Assembly: GCA_017542915.1 (NCBI GenBank)
Contig: JAFXWI010000023.1
Span: 1-6,971, forward strand
Source of the DNA: Paludibacteraceae bacterium
GTDB lineage: Bacteria > Bacteroidota > Bacteroidia > Bacteroidales > Paludibacteraceae
Direction of reading: 5' to 3'
DNA length: 6,971 bases
Shown: positions 1 to 5,142 of the stretch, piece after piece
Position numbering within the stretch: the first letter of the stretch is position 1
How the letters are laid out: each line of letters opens with the position of its first letter
The notes under the pieces: generated by a model
Database searches by the model: none
Told to the model about the DNA's origin: nothing
Seen by the model: only the letters and a program-made list of their open reading frames with translations
Position numbers and translations under genes: made by a program

Positions 1-378
1 CTGCGTACGACCGTAAACGATCTGCAGGAAGAGCTCACGCATAGCGGTGTTGATAGCGTCGCAAACGAGGTCGGTGTTGAGCGCCTCAAGGATCGTCTTG
101 CCCGGCAGGATCTCTGCGGCCATAGCAGCCGAGTGAGTCATACCCGAACAACCGATGGTCTCTACGAGCGCCTCTTCGATGATACCATTCTTTACATTCA
201 GACTCAGTTTGCATGTTCCCTGTTGCGGAGCACACCAACCGATACCGTGCGTCATACCCGAGATGTCTTTGATCTCCGTAGCTTTCACCCATTTGCCCTC
301 TTCGGGAATAGGAGCCGGTCCGTGTTTCGGGCCTTTTGCTACTACGCACATTTCTTGTACTTCTTTTGAATAAATCAT
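1..378 (-). CDS. NifU/IscU-like iron-sulfur cluster scaffold protein, N-terminal part (runs off left edge)
   Basis: Reading from the ATG at 378 gives 126 codons with no stop, so the C-terminus lies outside the window. The protein starts MIYSKEVQEM. It has cysteines at residues 11, 49 (WCAP), 56, 77 and 106. The stretch from residue 72 (VETIGCSGMTHSAAMA, then EILPGKTILEAL) matches the IscU/NifU N-terminal fold around its second ligand cysteine (GCG-A-AS followed by a G-K-(T/S)-L-EA helix). Scaffolds of this kind assemble Fe-S clusters on conserved cysteines in the cytoplasm. From memory, close relatives in Bacteroidales and Clostridia are annotated as Fe-S assembly scaffold proteins and often neighbour a 'GGGtGRT' family gene; here that would lie beyond position 1 and cannot be seen. 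The start is well supported because a promoter lies about 70 bp upstream and the leader between is AT-rich and non-coding. Cluster binding is inferred from the family; the arrangement differs from classical IscU, so the exact role is open. Confidence 0.82.
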   Translation of the reverse strand, partial: MIYSKEVQEMCVVAKGPKHGPAPIPEEGKWVKATEIKDISGMTHGIGWCAPQQGTCKLSLNVKNGIIEEALVETIGCSGMTHSAAMAAEILPGKTILEALNTDLVCDAINTAMRELFLQIVYGRTQ

Positions 379-450
379 GTGTTTAATTATTTGTTTGTTA
401 ATTTTGTTTGCTTTTTCTGTTTGTTTTTTCGTCCAAACCATTTTGCGCTG

Positions 451-482
451 CAAAATTACTGCTTTTTTTTGACATATGCAAG
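451..482 (-). promoter_or_regulatory. Bacteroidota-type promoter for the Fe-S scaffold gene
   Basis: On the minus strand the -7 box TAATTTTG is at 451-458, and a -33-like CTTG is at 479-482, with 20 bp between them. This fits the Bacteroidota sigma-ABfr consensus (TTTG, 19-21 bp, TAnnTTTG) with one mismatch in the -33 box. Transcription would start near 445 and give a leader of roughly 65 nt, rich in A, before the ATG at 378. Confidence 0.6.
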
Positions 483-503
483 AAAAACGAGAAAAAATGC
501 TCG
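482..503 (-). terminator. Weak possible terminator after the sugar kinase gene
   Basis: Downstream of the kinase stop (521), the minus strand has a 4-bp stem (CGAG/CTCG, 488-491 with 500-503) and an 8-nt loop, followed by TTTTTC (487-482). The stem is short and the loop is itself T-rich, so termination here is uncertain. It overlaps the -33 region of the next promoter. Confidence 0.25.
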
Positions 504-520
504 CAAAGGTCGATTTTTTG

Positions 521-1408
521 TTATTCGGTAGTAGGAACGATGGCAGAACGGTGATACTCTTTGAGTCCCTCTATCGGGTCTTTGAGCACCATGCCTAAAG
601 GCAGTTTTTCGGCACGCATCGCCTCCTCCAAGATCGGTTTGTAGTAATACGCAATCGAACCTACGAAACCAACTCCGTTGGCATTGGAGATTTGGTCATT
701 TGACTTTTGGAAATACTGCACGAGGTTTCTGCGAATGAACTGCACAAAATGATCATAGACGAGGTCATGAATACGGGGATCGTCAATATGATCGGCACAG
801 AACTTAGAGAGCTTCGCCAAGAAGCGGTTCGGGAAGGGTTGACGATATACCTTCTCTATGATATCCGCCATGGAAGTCTCGTATTCCTTAAAGAAGAGTT
901 CTTTAAGATCGTCACCAAGTTGGTTCTTAAGCAGGTCTCCCACTAAGCGTTTGCCGAGAACAGCCGCCGAACCCTCATCGCCAAGGATATAACCAAGGGA
1001 TGGCACACACCAATCAATCTTCTCGCCGTCATAGAAACAGCTACCGGAACCGGTACCTAGGATACAAGCCACACCGGAGTTGTGACCGAGCAAGCCACGC
1101 GCTGCACCGAGCATGTCGGACTCCACATGCACCTCGGCTTTCTTGAAGACCGTCTCCAAGGCTTTCTGAACAAAGATCTTCTTCTCCGGCGTACATCCGG
1201 CACCATAGAAAAAAATATGCGTGAGCGTGCCCGCCCACAAGAGAGGCGCTATCTGCGGCAGAAGTTGGTTAGAGATACTGTTCTGCATAGCGATAGTCGT
1301 TTGAAAAAGCGGATTGATGCCGTCGGTAAAAACATCCGAACACTGTCCGCTGGCTGTTAGAAGACACCAATGGACTTTGGTACTTCCGCTGTCGGCAATT
1401 AGGATCAT
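521..1408 (-). CDS. BadF/BadG/BcrA/BcrD-type ATPase, probable amino-sugar (GlcNAc-like) kinase
   Basis: A complete 295-residue protein of the ASKHA (sugar kinase/Hsp70/actin) fold. Visible motifs, in order: phosphate-1 loop IADSGSTK (residues 4-11); ESDMLGAARG (96-105), where Asp98 aligns with the catalytic aspartate region of human GlcNAc kinase; phosphate-2 loop ILGTGSGS (116-123); LGDEGSA (142-148), a signature of GlcNAc kinases; and the adenosine-site segment GFVGSIA (247-253). The length is typical of the family. The likely reaction is ATP-dependent 6-phosphorylation of an amino sugar such as GlcNAc or MurNAc in the cytoplasm, for cell-wall or glycan recycling. The 2-hydroxyacyl-CoA dehydratase activator branch of the family is unlikely: no CxxC-type Fe-S ligand pattern is evident, and GDEGS favours the kinase branch. 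No etherase, deaminase or transporter gene is visible nearby to fix the substrate. It has its own promoter at 1470-1501 and no Shine-Dalgarno sequence. Confidence 0.85.
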   Translation of the reverse strand: MILIADSGSTKVHWCLLTASGQCSDVFTDGINPLFQTTIAMQNSISNQLLPQIAPLLWAGTLTHIFFYGAGCTPEKKIFVQKALETVFKKAEVHVESDMLGAARGLLGHNSGVACILGTGSGSCFYDGEKIDWCVPSLGYILGDEGSAAVLGKRLVGDLLKNQLGDDLKELFFKEYETSMADIIEKVYRQPFPNRFLAKLSKFCADHIDDPRIHDLVYDHFVQFIRRNLVQYFQKSNDQISNANGVGFVGSIAYYYKPILEEAMRAEKLPLGMVLKDPIEGLKEYHRSAIVPTTE

Positions 1409-1469
1409 AATGATTGACGATTTTACGATTTATGATATATTAAAGTGTACTATTTTCATTTTTTCGGTG

Positions 1470-1501
1470 CAAAATTACAAAAATTCTTGCACATATGCAA
1501 A
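1470..1501 (-). promoter_or_regulatory. Promoter for the sugar kinase gene (minus strand)
   Basis: Read on the minus strand, a perfect TTTG -33 box (1498-1501) is followed after 20 bp by TAATTTTG (1470-1477). This fits the Bacteroidota consensus in both boxes. The predicted start near 1463 leaves a leader of about 55 nt before the ATG at 1408. The element interleaves with the oppositely directed promoter at 1486-1517. Confidence 0.7.
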
Positions 1502-1517
1502 TTTTTTCGTATCTTTG
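1486..1517 (+). promoter_or_regulatory. Promoter for the MBL hydrolase, mannosyltransferase and argS run
   Basis: A -33-like CTTG (1486-1489) is separated by 20 bp from a perfect -7 box TATCTTTG (1510-1517). Transcription should begin around 1522-1525, only about 10-13 nt before the ATG at 1535. The element therefore decides the start of that gene. It overlaps the divergent promoter of the kinase gene. Confidence 0.7.
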
Positions 1518-1534
1518 CACGATTTTTTGATAGT

Positions 1535-2371
1535 ATGGAGGAAAACGGACTCATATTCAGATGTTTTGCGAGCGGTAGTAGCGGTAATTGTTACTACCTC
1601 GGTACCCGTCAGCGAGGGGTGCTGATTGACGCAGGCATCTCGGCTCGGCAGATTCAGAAGAACCTGCGCGAGATGGGTCTCGATTTCCCCAATATCATGG
1701 GCGTTTTGGTGACGCACGATCATGCGGATCATATCCGTGCGGTCGGTACATTGGGAGAGCGGGTGAAGATACCTATCTACACCACTGCTGAGATCCACGA
1801 GGGTATAGACCGCAACTACGGAGTCCGCGAGAAGCTCAGAACGAGCCGTCGGTATTTCGAGAAAGGCAAAGAATGGAATCTGTTCGGCATGAAGATCAAC
1901 ACTTTCCATATTGAGCACGACTCCACCGACTGTTTGGGGTACTGCATCGATTATATGGATCAGCGATTTGTGTTGATGACCGACTGCGGTTCGGTGAACG
2001 ACGAGATGGAGGCATATATCCGTACGGCGAACCACCTCGTGATCGAAGCAAACCATGACGAGCATATGTTGCTCAACGGTCCCTACCCCACTTACCTAAA
2101 AGAACGGATTCTTAGTCCGCGCGGTCATCAGAGCAACGACACCTGTGGTGCGCTCTTGGAGCGTAACTGGCATCCCGGACTGAGAAACGTTTGGCTATGC
2201 CACTTGTCCTTAGAGAACAACGACCCCGAGGTAGCTTACAACACCGTCAAGGAGTACTTGGAGGAGATTGAGATCGAGCCCGGTAGCGATATCTTCCTCA
2301 AGCCGCTGGCTCGCACCTCGCCAAGTCCCACATATATCCTCAATGATAAAATCATTGATGATGTTAGATAG
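1535..2371 (+). CDS. MBL-fold metallo-hydrolase of the YycJ/WalJ type
   Basis: A 278-residue cytoplasmic protein with no signal peptide. Family motifs, in order: SGSSGNC (residues 13-19); DAGIS (32-36); the di-metal motif THDHADH (60-66; ligands H61, H63, D65, H66); HIEHDS (125-130); TDCGS (149-153), with D150 as the bridging ligand; EANHD (171-175); GHQSN (197-201); and LCHLSLENND (221-230). This set matches the YycJ/WalJ branch of MBL proteins, in which exonuclease activity has been described for a Bacillus member and links to cell-wall regulation have been proposed. It is not a secreted beta-lactamase. I chose the ATG at 1535 because an in-frame ATG at 1445 lies upstream of the promoter and would add 30 residues of AT-rich intergenic DNA. 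It is the first gene of a probable three-gene unit; 75 bp separate it from the mannosyltransferase. Fold confidence is high; the substrate is inferred. Confidence 0.9.
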   Translation: MEENGLIFRCFASGSSGNCYYLGTRQRGVLIDAGISARQIQKNLREMGLDFPNIMGVLVTHDHADHIRAVGTLGERVKIPIYTTAEIHEGIDRNYGVREKLRTSRRYFEKGKEWNLFGMKINTFHIEHDSTDCLGYCIDYMDQRFVLMTDCGSVNDEMEAYIRTANHLVIEANHDEHMLLNGPYPTYLKERILSPRGHQSNDTCGALLERNWHPGLRNVWLCHLSLENNDPEVAYNTVKEYLEEIEIEPGSDIFLKPLARTSPSPTYILNDKIIDDVR

Positions 2372-2378
2372 TTAAAAT

Positions 2379-2395
2379 GTCTCATAGCACGAGAC
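2379..2395 (+). other. Intercistronic hairpin
   Basis: Just after the hydrolase stop, GTCTC (2379-2383) pairs with GAGAC (2391-2395) across a 7-nt loop. The stem extends by AAT/GTT (2376-2378 with 2396-2398, one G-T wobble). No T-run follows directly, so it looks more like an mRNA-end or processing structure than a terminator. Confidence 0.4.
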
Positions 2396-2450
2396 GTTAA
2401 AAGGTTAAAATGGTTTTTTATAAATAAAAAACGTTAAACGGTTAGTATGG
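2394..2450 (+). repeat. Pair of 20-bp imperfect direct repeats around an AT palindrome
   Basis: The copies at 2394-2413 and 2431-2450 match at 17 of 20 positions, with shared cores ACGTTAAA, GGTTA and ATGG. The second copy contains the ATG of the mannosyltransferase (2447). Between them, 2413-2432 is a perfect palindrome: a 9-bp stem (GTTTTTTAT/ATAAAAAAC) with a 2-nt AA loop. A further GTTAAAATG lies at 2371-2379. There is no TAnnTTTG promoter here. The structure could affect translation of the downstream gene, but that is a guess. Confidence 0.65.
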
Positions 2451-3184
2451 AAAGATTGGTAATTATCCCGACCTACAACGAGAGAGAGAACATCGAAGCA
2501 ATCATCACCGCGGTGATGGAGTTGCCGATACTATTCAACGTACTCGTCATCGATGACGGTTCGCCGGACGGAACGGCGGAGATCGTCAAACGCATGATGG
2601 ACGGCAAATACAAAGGCTGTATTCATCTCATCGAGCGCGAAGGCAAACAAGGTCTGGGAACGGCTTACATAGCCGGATTCCAATGGGCAATCGAGCACAA
2701 AGCGAACTATATCTTCGAGATGGACGCCGATTTTAGTCACAACCCCAAAGACCTGCTCAAACTCTATGACGCTTGTGCGATTGAGGGTGCCGACCTCGCT
2801 ATCGGTAGCCGTTATGTGACGGGGGTCAACGTGGTCAACTGGCCTATGGGACGCGTGCTGATGAGCTATTTCGCATCCAAATACGTGCGTACTGTCCTCG
2901 GCGTGAAGATCCATGACACCACTGCCGGCTTCGTTTGCTACCGACGCAAACTGTTAGAGACCATCGAACTGGACAAGATCCGTTTCAAAGGCTACGCCTT
3001 CCAGATAGAGATGAAGTTCACCGCCTATAAATGTGGTGCTAAGATCACCGAAGTGCCGATCATCTTCGTCAACCGTGTATTGGGCACCTCGAAGATGAGC
3101 GGAGGAATCTTCTCCGAAGCCCTCCTCGGCGTCATCCGTCTCAAGATCTCTTCTTGGTTCCGCAAGTATCCGAAGATGATGTAA
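2447..3184 (+). CDS. Polyprenol (dolichol)-phosphate mannosyltransferase, GT2 family
   Basis: A complete 245-residue GT-A glycosyltransferase. Motifs: IIPTYNERENI (residues 6-16); DDGSPDGT (36-43); GLGTAY (69-74); the metal-binding MDADFSH (92-98); GSRY (120-123); DTTAGF (157-162); and NRVLGTSKMSGG (209-220), characteristic of DPM1-like enzymes. The length equals soluble, single-domain DPM1; there is no C-terminal GtrA-like or other transmembrane domain, and the tail from about residue 222 is amphipathic. The expected reaction transfers mannose from GDP-mannose to polyprenyl phosphate at the inner face of the cytoplasmic membrane, supplying a lipid-linked donor for extracytoplasmic glycosylation. 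In Bacteroidota that could feed protein O-glycosylation, which is inference. The sugar could be glucose instead, since GT2 relatives overlap. No Shine-Dalgarno is visible; the start follows the family start ME(R/K)-LVIIPTYNE. It is probably co-transcribed with its neighbours. A 7-bp tandem repeat overlaps its stop codon. Confidence 0.9.
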   Translation: MERLVIIPTYNERENIEAIITAVMELPILFNVLVIDDGSPDGTAEIVKRMMDGKYKGCIHLIEREGKQGLGTAYIAGFQWAIEHKANYIFEMDADFSHNPKDLLKLYDACAIEGADLAIGSRYVTGVNVVNWPMGRVLMSYFASKYVRTVLGVKIHDTTAGFVCYRRKLLETIELDKIRFKGYAFQIEMKFTAYKCGAKITEVPIIFVNRVLGTSKMSGGIFSEALLGVIRLKISSWFRKYPKMM

Positions 3185-3211
3185 GATGGATGATGTATGA
3201 TGTATGATGTA
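3177..3211 (+). repeat. 7-bp tandem repeat TGATGTA across a gene end
   Basis: Three perfect tandem copies of TGATGTA occupy 3191-3211. A fourth perfect copy lies in the same 7-bp phase at 3177-3183, overlapping the TAA stop (3182-3184) of the mannosyltransferase. The phase between them (3184-3190, AGATGGA) is degenerate. TGATGTAAGAT occurs at both ends of the array (3177-3187 and 3205-3215). The array ends 23 bp before the argS ATG, so copy number could change the spacing of the argS leader. It looks like a simple-sequence expansion. Confidence 0.8.
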
Positions 3212-3234
3212 AGATATCACTTTCAATTTAGATC

Positions 3235-5091
3235 ATGAATAGTTTAGAACAACAAATAACCGAATTGGCAAAAGCGGCAGTGAAGGCGTTGTATAACGTC
3301 GATGCCGAGGACAGCCAGATATCCTTGCAAAAGACCCGTCCTGAGTTTGAGGGAAACATCACCTTGGTGGTCTTTCCTTTCGTTAAGTTGGCTCGCAAAG
3401 CGCCGACTCAGGTAGCTGCCGAAATAGGAGAATGGATGACCAAAGAGGCGCACATCATCTCCAAATACAATGCCGTACAGGGATTCCTGAACCTCAGTAT
3501 CTCTGATGCGTTCTGGGTTGAGCAACTCCAAGGCATCGATGCCGACGATCACTACGGTCGTTTCGATCGTCCCAATAACCAAATGGCAAATGACCAAAAG
3601 GTACATCCCCTCATGATGGTGGAGTATTCGTCTCCGAACACCAACAAACCGCTGCACCTCGGTCACGTGCGTAATAACTTGCTCGGTTATTCGATTGCGA
3701 AGATCCAAGAGGCGAACGGATGGAAGGTTGTGAAGACCAATATCGTCAACGACCGTGGTATTCATATCTGCAAGTCCATGCTCGCATGGTTGAAGTTCGG
3801 TAACGGCGAGACACCCGAGTCAAGCGGCAAGAAAGGCGACCACCTCATCGGTGATTACTATGTGCGTTTTGACAAGGAATACAAGAAACAGATAGCCGAA
3901 CTGATGGCTTCCGGTAAGGACGAAGAGACCGCTAAACGCGAGGCTCCGCTCATGCTCGAAGCGCAAGAGATGCTCCGTAAATGGGAAGCCAATGACCCGG
4001 AAGTACGTAGTCTGTGGGCAAAAATGAATAGTTGGGTCTATGCCGGTTTTGACGAGACCTACCGCAAAATGGGCGTTTCCTTCGATAAGATCTACTATGA
4101 ATCGAATACCTACTTGGAGGGCAAGTCGGAGGTGGAGAAAGGTTTAGCCTCCGGTCAGTTCTACCGCCGTGAGGACGGTTCCGTCTGGGCTGACCTCACC
4201 AAGGACGGTCTGGATGAGAAACTGCTGCTCCGTTCGGACGGCACCTCGGTCTATATGACGCAGGATATCGGTACCGCTAAACTGCGGTTCCAAGACTACC
4301 CCATTGACAAGATGGTCTATGTGGTCGGCAACGAACAAGAGTACCATTTCAAAGTCCTGTCTATCCTACTTGACCGTCTCGGTTTCCCGTTTGGTAAGGA
4401 ACTCGTACATTTCTCATACGGTATGGTGGAACTGCCGAACGGTAAGATGAAGAGCCGTGAGGGTACGGTAGTTGATGCCGATGATCTGATGGAGAAGATG
4501 ATCGAAGATGCACGTGAGATCTATCTCCAAAAATCTAACAGCGAAGCGGTCTTACAGCAAAGCGGTCTTACAGCAAAGCGGTCTAACAGCGAAAGCGGTC
4601 TTACGAGCGACGAAATCGCTCGTATGGTAGGTCTGGGGGCGCTCAAGTACTTCATCCTCAAGGTCGATCCGCGTAAGAATATGCTCTTCAACCCCGCTGA
4701 GTCCATTGATTTCAACGGCAACACAGGTCCGTTCATTCAATATACCTACGCGCGTATTCAATCCGTTTTGAGAAAAGCGGAAGGAGAATCTACCTCCGCC
4801 CTGAAGGGAGAGACGCTCTCCCTCGATCCGAAGGAGTTAGCGCTCATTCAGCGTTTGACCGAGTACCCCTCTGCCGTGCGTACTGCCGGAGACGAGTTCT
4901 CGCCCGCGATCCTATGTAATTACGCGTACGCGCTCGCATGTGACTTCAACTCGTTCTACCACGACCTCAGCATCCTCAATGAGCCCGATCCCGCTAAAAA
5001 GGCACTGCGTCTGCTCCTTGCCAAGAACGTAGCGAAAGTGCTTTGCTCCGCAATGGGTCTCCTCGGTATCGAGATGCCGGAGAGAATGTAA
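3235..5091 (+). CDS. argS: Arginyl-tRNA synthetase (ArgRS, class Ia)
   Basis: A complete 618-residue cytoplasmic enzyme that charges tRNA-Arg with arginine using ATP. Order of parts: N-terminal additional domain (about 1-110); Rossmann catalytic core with YSSPNTNKPLHLGHVRNN, whose HIGH box is HLGH (141-144); NDRGIH (172-177); VVGNEQEYHF (363-372); the KMSKS-equivalent GKMKSREG (403-410); GALKYFIL (468-475); FNGNTGPFIQYTYAR (493-507); and the DALR anticodon-binding domain to the end (about 498-618), closing with GLLGIEMPERM. All catalytic motifs are present. The unusual part is residues 434-455, encoded by four tandem copies of a 16-bp unit between the KMSKS loop and the conserved GLGALKYFIL helix. 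It makes the protein somewhat longer than the roughly 600 residues I recall for Bacteroidales ArgRS. The reading frame is intact. It is the last gene of the plus-strand run, starting 50 bp after the mannosyltransferase, with no Shine-Dalgarno; the terminator at 5107-5141 follows. Confidence 0.97.
   Translation: MNSLEQQITELAKAAVKALYNVDAEDSQISLQKTRPEFEGNITLVVFPFVKLARKAPTQVAAEIGEWMTKEAHIISKYNAVQGFLNLSISDAFWVEQLQGIDADDHYGRFDRPNNQMANDQKVHPLMMVEYSSPNTNKPLHLGHVRNNLLGYSIAKIQEANGWKVVKTNIVNDRGIHICKSMLAWLKFGNGETPESSGKKGDHLIGDYYVRFDKEYKKQIAELMASGKDEETAKREAPLMLEAQEMLRKWEANDPEVRSLWAKMNSWVYAGFDETYRKMGVSFDKIYYESNTYLEGKSEVEKGLASGQFYRREDGSVWADLTKDGLDEKLLLRSDGTSVYMTQDIGTAKLRFQDYPIDKMVYVVGNEQEYHFKVLSILLDRLGFPFGKELVHFSYGMVELPNGKMKSREGTVVDADDLMEKMIEDAREIYLQKSNSEAVLQQSGLTAKRSNSESGLTSDEIARMVGLGALKYFILKVDPRKNMLFNPAESIDFNGNTGPFIQYTYARIQSVLRKAEGESTSALKGETLSLDPKELALIQRLTEYPSAVRTAGDEFSPAILCNYAYALACDFNSFYHDLSILNEPDPAKKALRLLLAKNVAKVLCSAMGLLGIEMPERM
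4534..4598 (+). repeat. Four tandem copies of a 16-bp unit inside argS
   Basis: Units: TCTAACAGCGAAGCGG (4534-4549), TCTTACAGCAAAGCGG (4550-4565), the same again (4566-4581), and a 17-bp version with one extra A (4582-4598), then a broken fifth start TCTTAC (4599-4604). A 16-bp unit shifts the frame each time, so the copies are read in different frames (SNSEA, VLQQS, GLTAKR, SNSES). The array keeps the argS frame overall because three 16-bp units add 48 bp, or 16 codons. Confidence 0.92.
4777..4822 (+). repeat. Two adjacent inverted repeats within argS
   Basis: The first pairs GCGG-AGG (4777-4780, 4782-4784; A4781 bulged) with CCTCCGC (4793-4799) across an 8-nt loop. The second is a perfect 7-bp stem, GGGAGAG (4806-4812) with CTCTCCC (4816-4822), and a 3-nt ACG loop. 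They encode the weakly conserved linker EGESTSALKGETLSL (about residues 516-530) inside the C-terminal domain. They may be chance or remnants of a small palindromic repeat. Confidence 0.5.
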
Positions 5092-5106
5092 GAAAGCGCA
5101 GCGGTC

Positions 5107-5141
5107 AAAAAAAAGCAACTCGAGCGAGTTGCTTTTTTTTT
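5107..5141. terminator. Bidirectional Rho-independent terminator between convergent argS and efflux operon
   Basis: An A8 run (5107-5114) precedes an 8-bp GC-containing stem, GCAACTCG (5115-5122) with CGAGTTGC (5125-5132), followed by T9 (5133-5141). The A/T flanks extend the stem and give a U-tract on either strand, so it can end both argS and the minus-strand OMF gene. The OMF stop codon (5143-5145) is separated from the T-run by a single base. Confidence 0.92.
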
Positions 5142-5142
5142 G

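Noticed and set aside
707..946. 79-codon open frame on the plus strand, inside the sugar kinase
   Set aside because: It is a shadow of the kinase coding sequence, with no promoter and no recognisable motif.
1445..1534. Longer N-terminal extension (30 residues) of the MBL hydrolase from the ATG at 1445
   Set aside because: It would begin upstream of the -7 box at 1510-1517 and translate AT-rich promoter DNA; family proteins begin near the SGSSGNC motif.
1475..2065. 196-codon open frame on the minus strand, opposite the MBL gene
   Set aside because: It lies antisense to a clearly conserved gene, crosses the divergent promoter region, and its product shows no recognisable motif.
1535..2371. 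Class B beta-lactamase (antibiotic resistance)
   Set aside because: There is no signal peptide, and the motifs SGSSGNC, EANHD and LCHLSLENN identify the cytoplasmic YycJ/WalJ branch.
2376..2398. Hairpin after the MBL gene as a Rho-independent terminator
   Set aside because: No T-run follows directly; the nearest T6 is 16 bases downstream and forms part of a separate palindrome.
4582..4598. Extra A in the fourth argS repeat as a sequencing error or frameshift
   Set aside because: Removing it would break the argS frame, while the frame as given continues into the conserved GLGALKYFIL and DALR regions.
4534..4604. CRISPR-like array
   Set aside because: The units are directly tandem with no spacers, and they lie inside an intact coding sequence.
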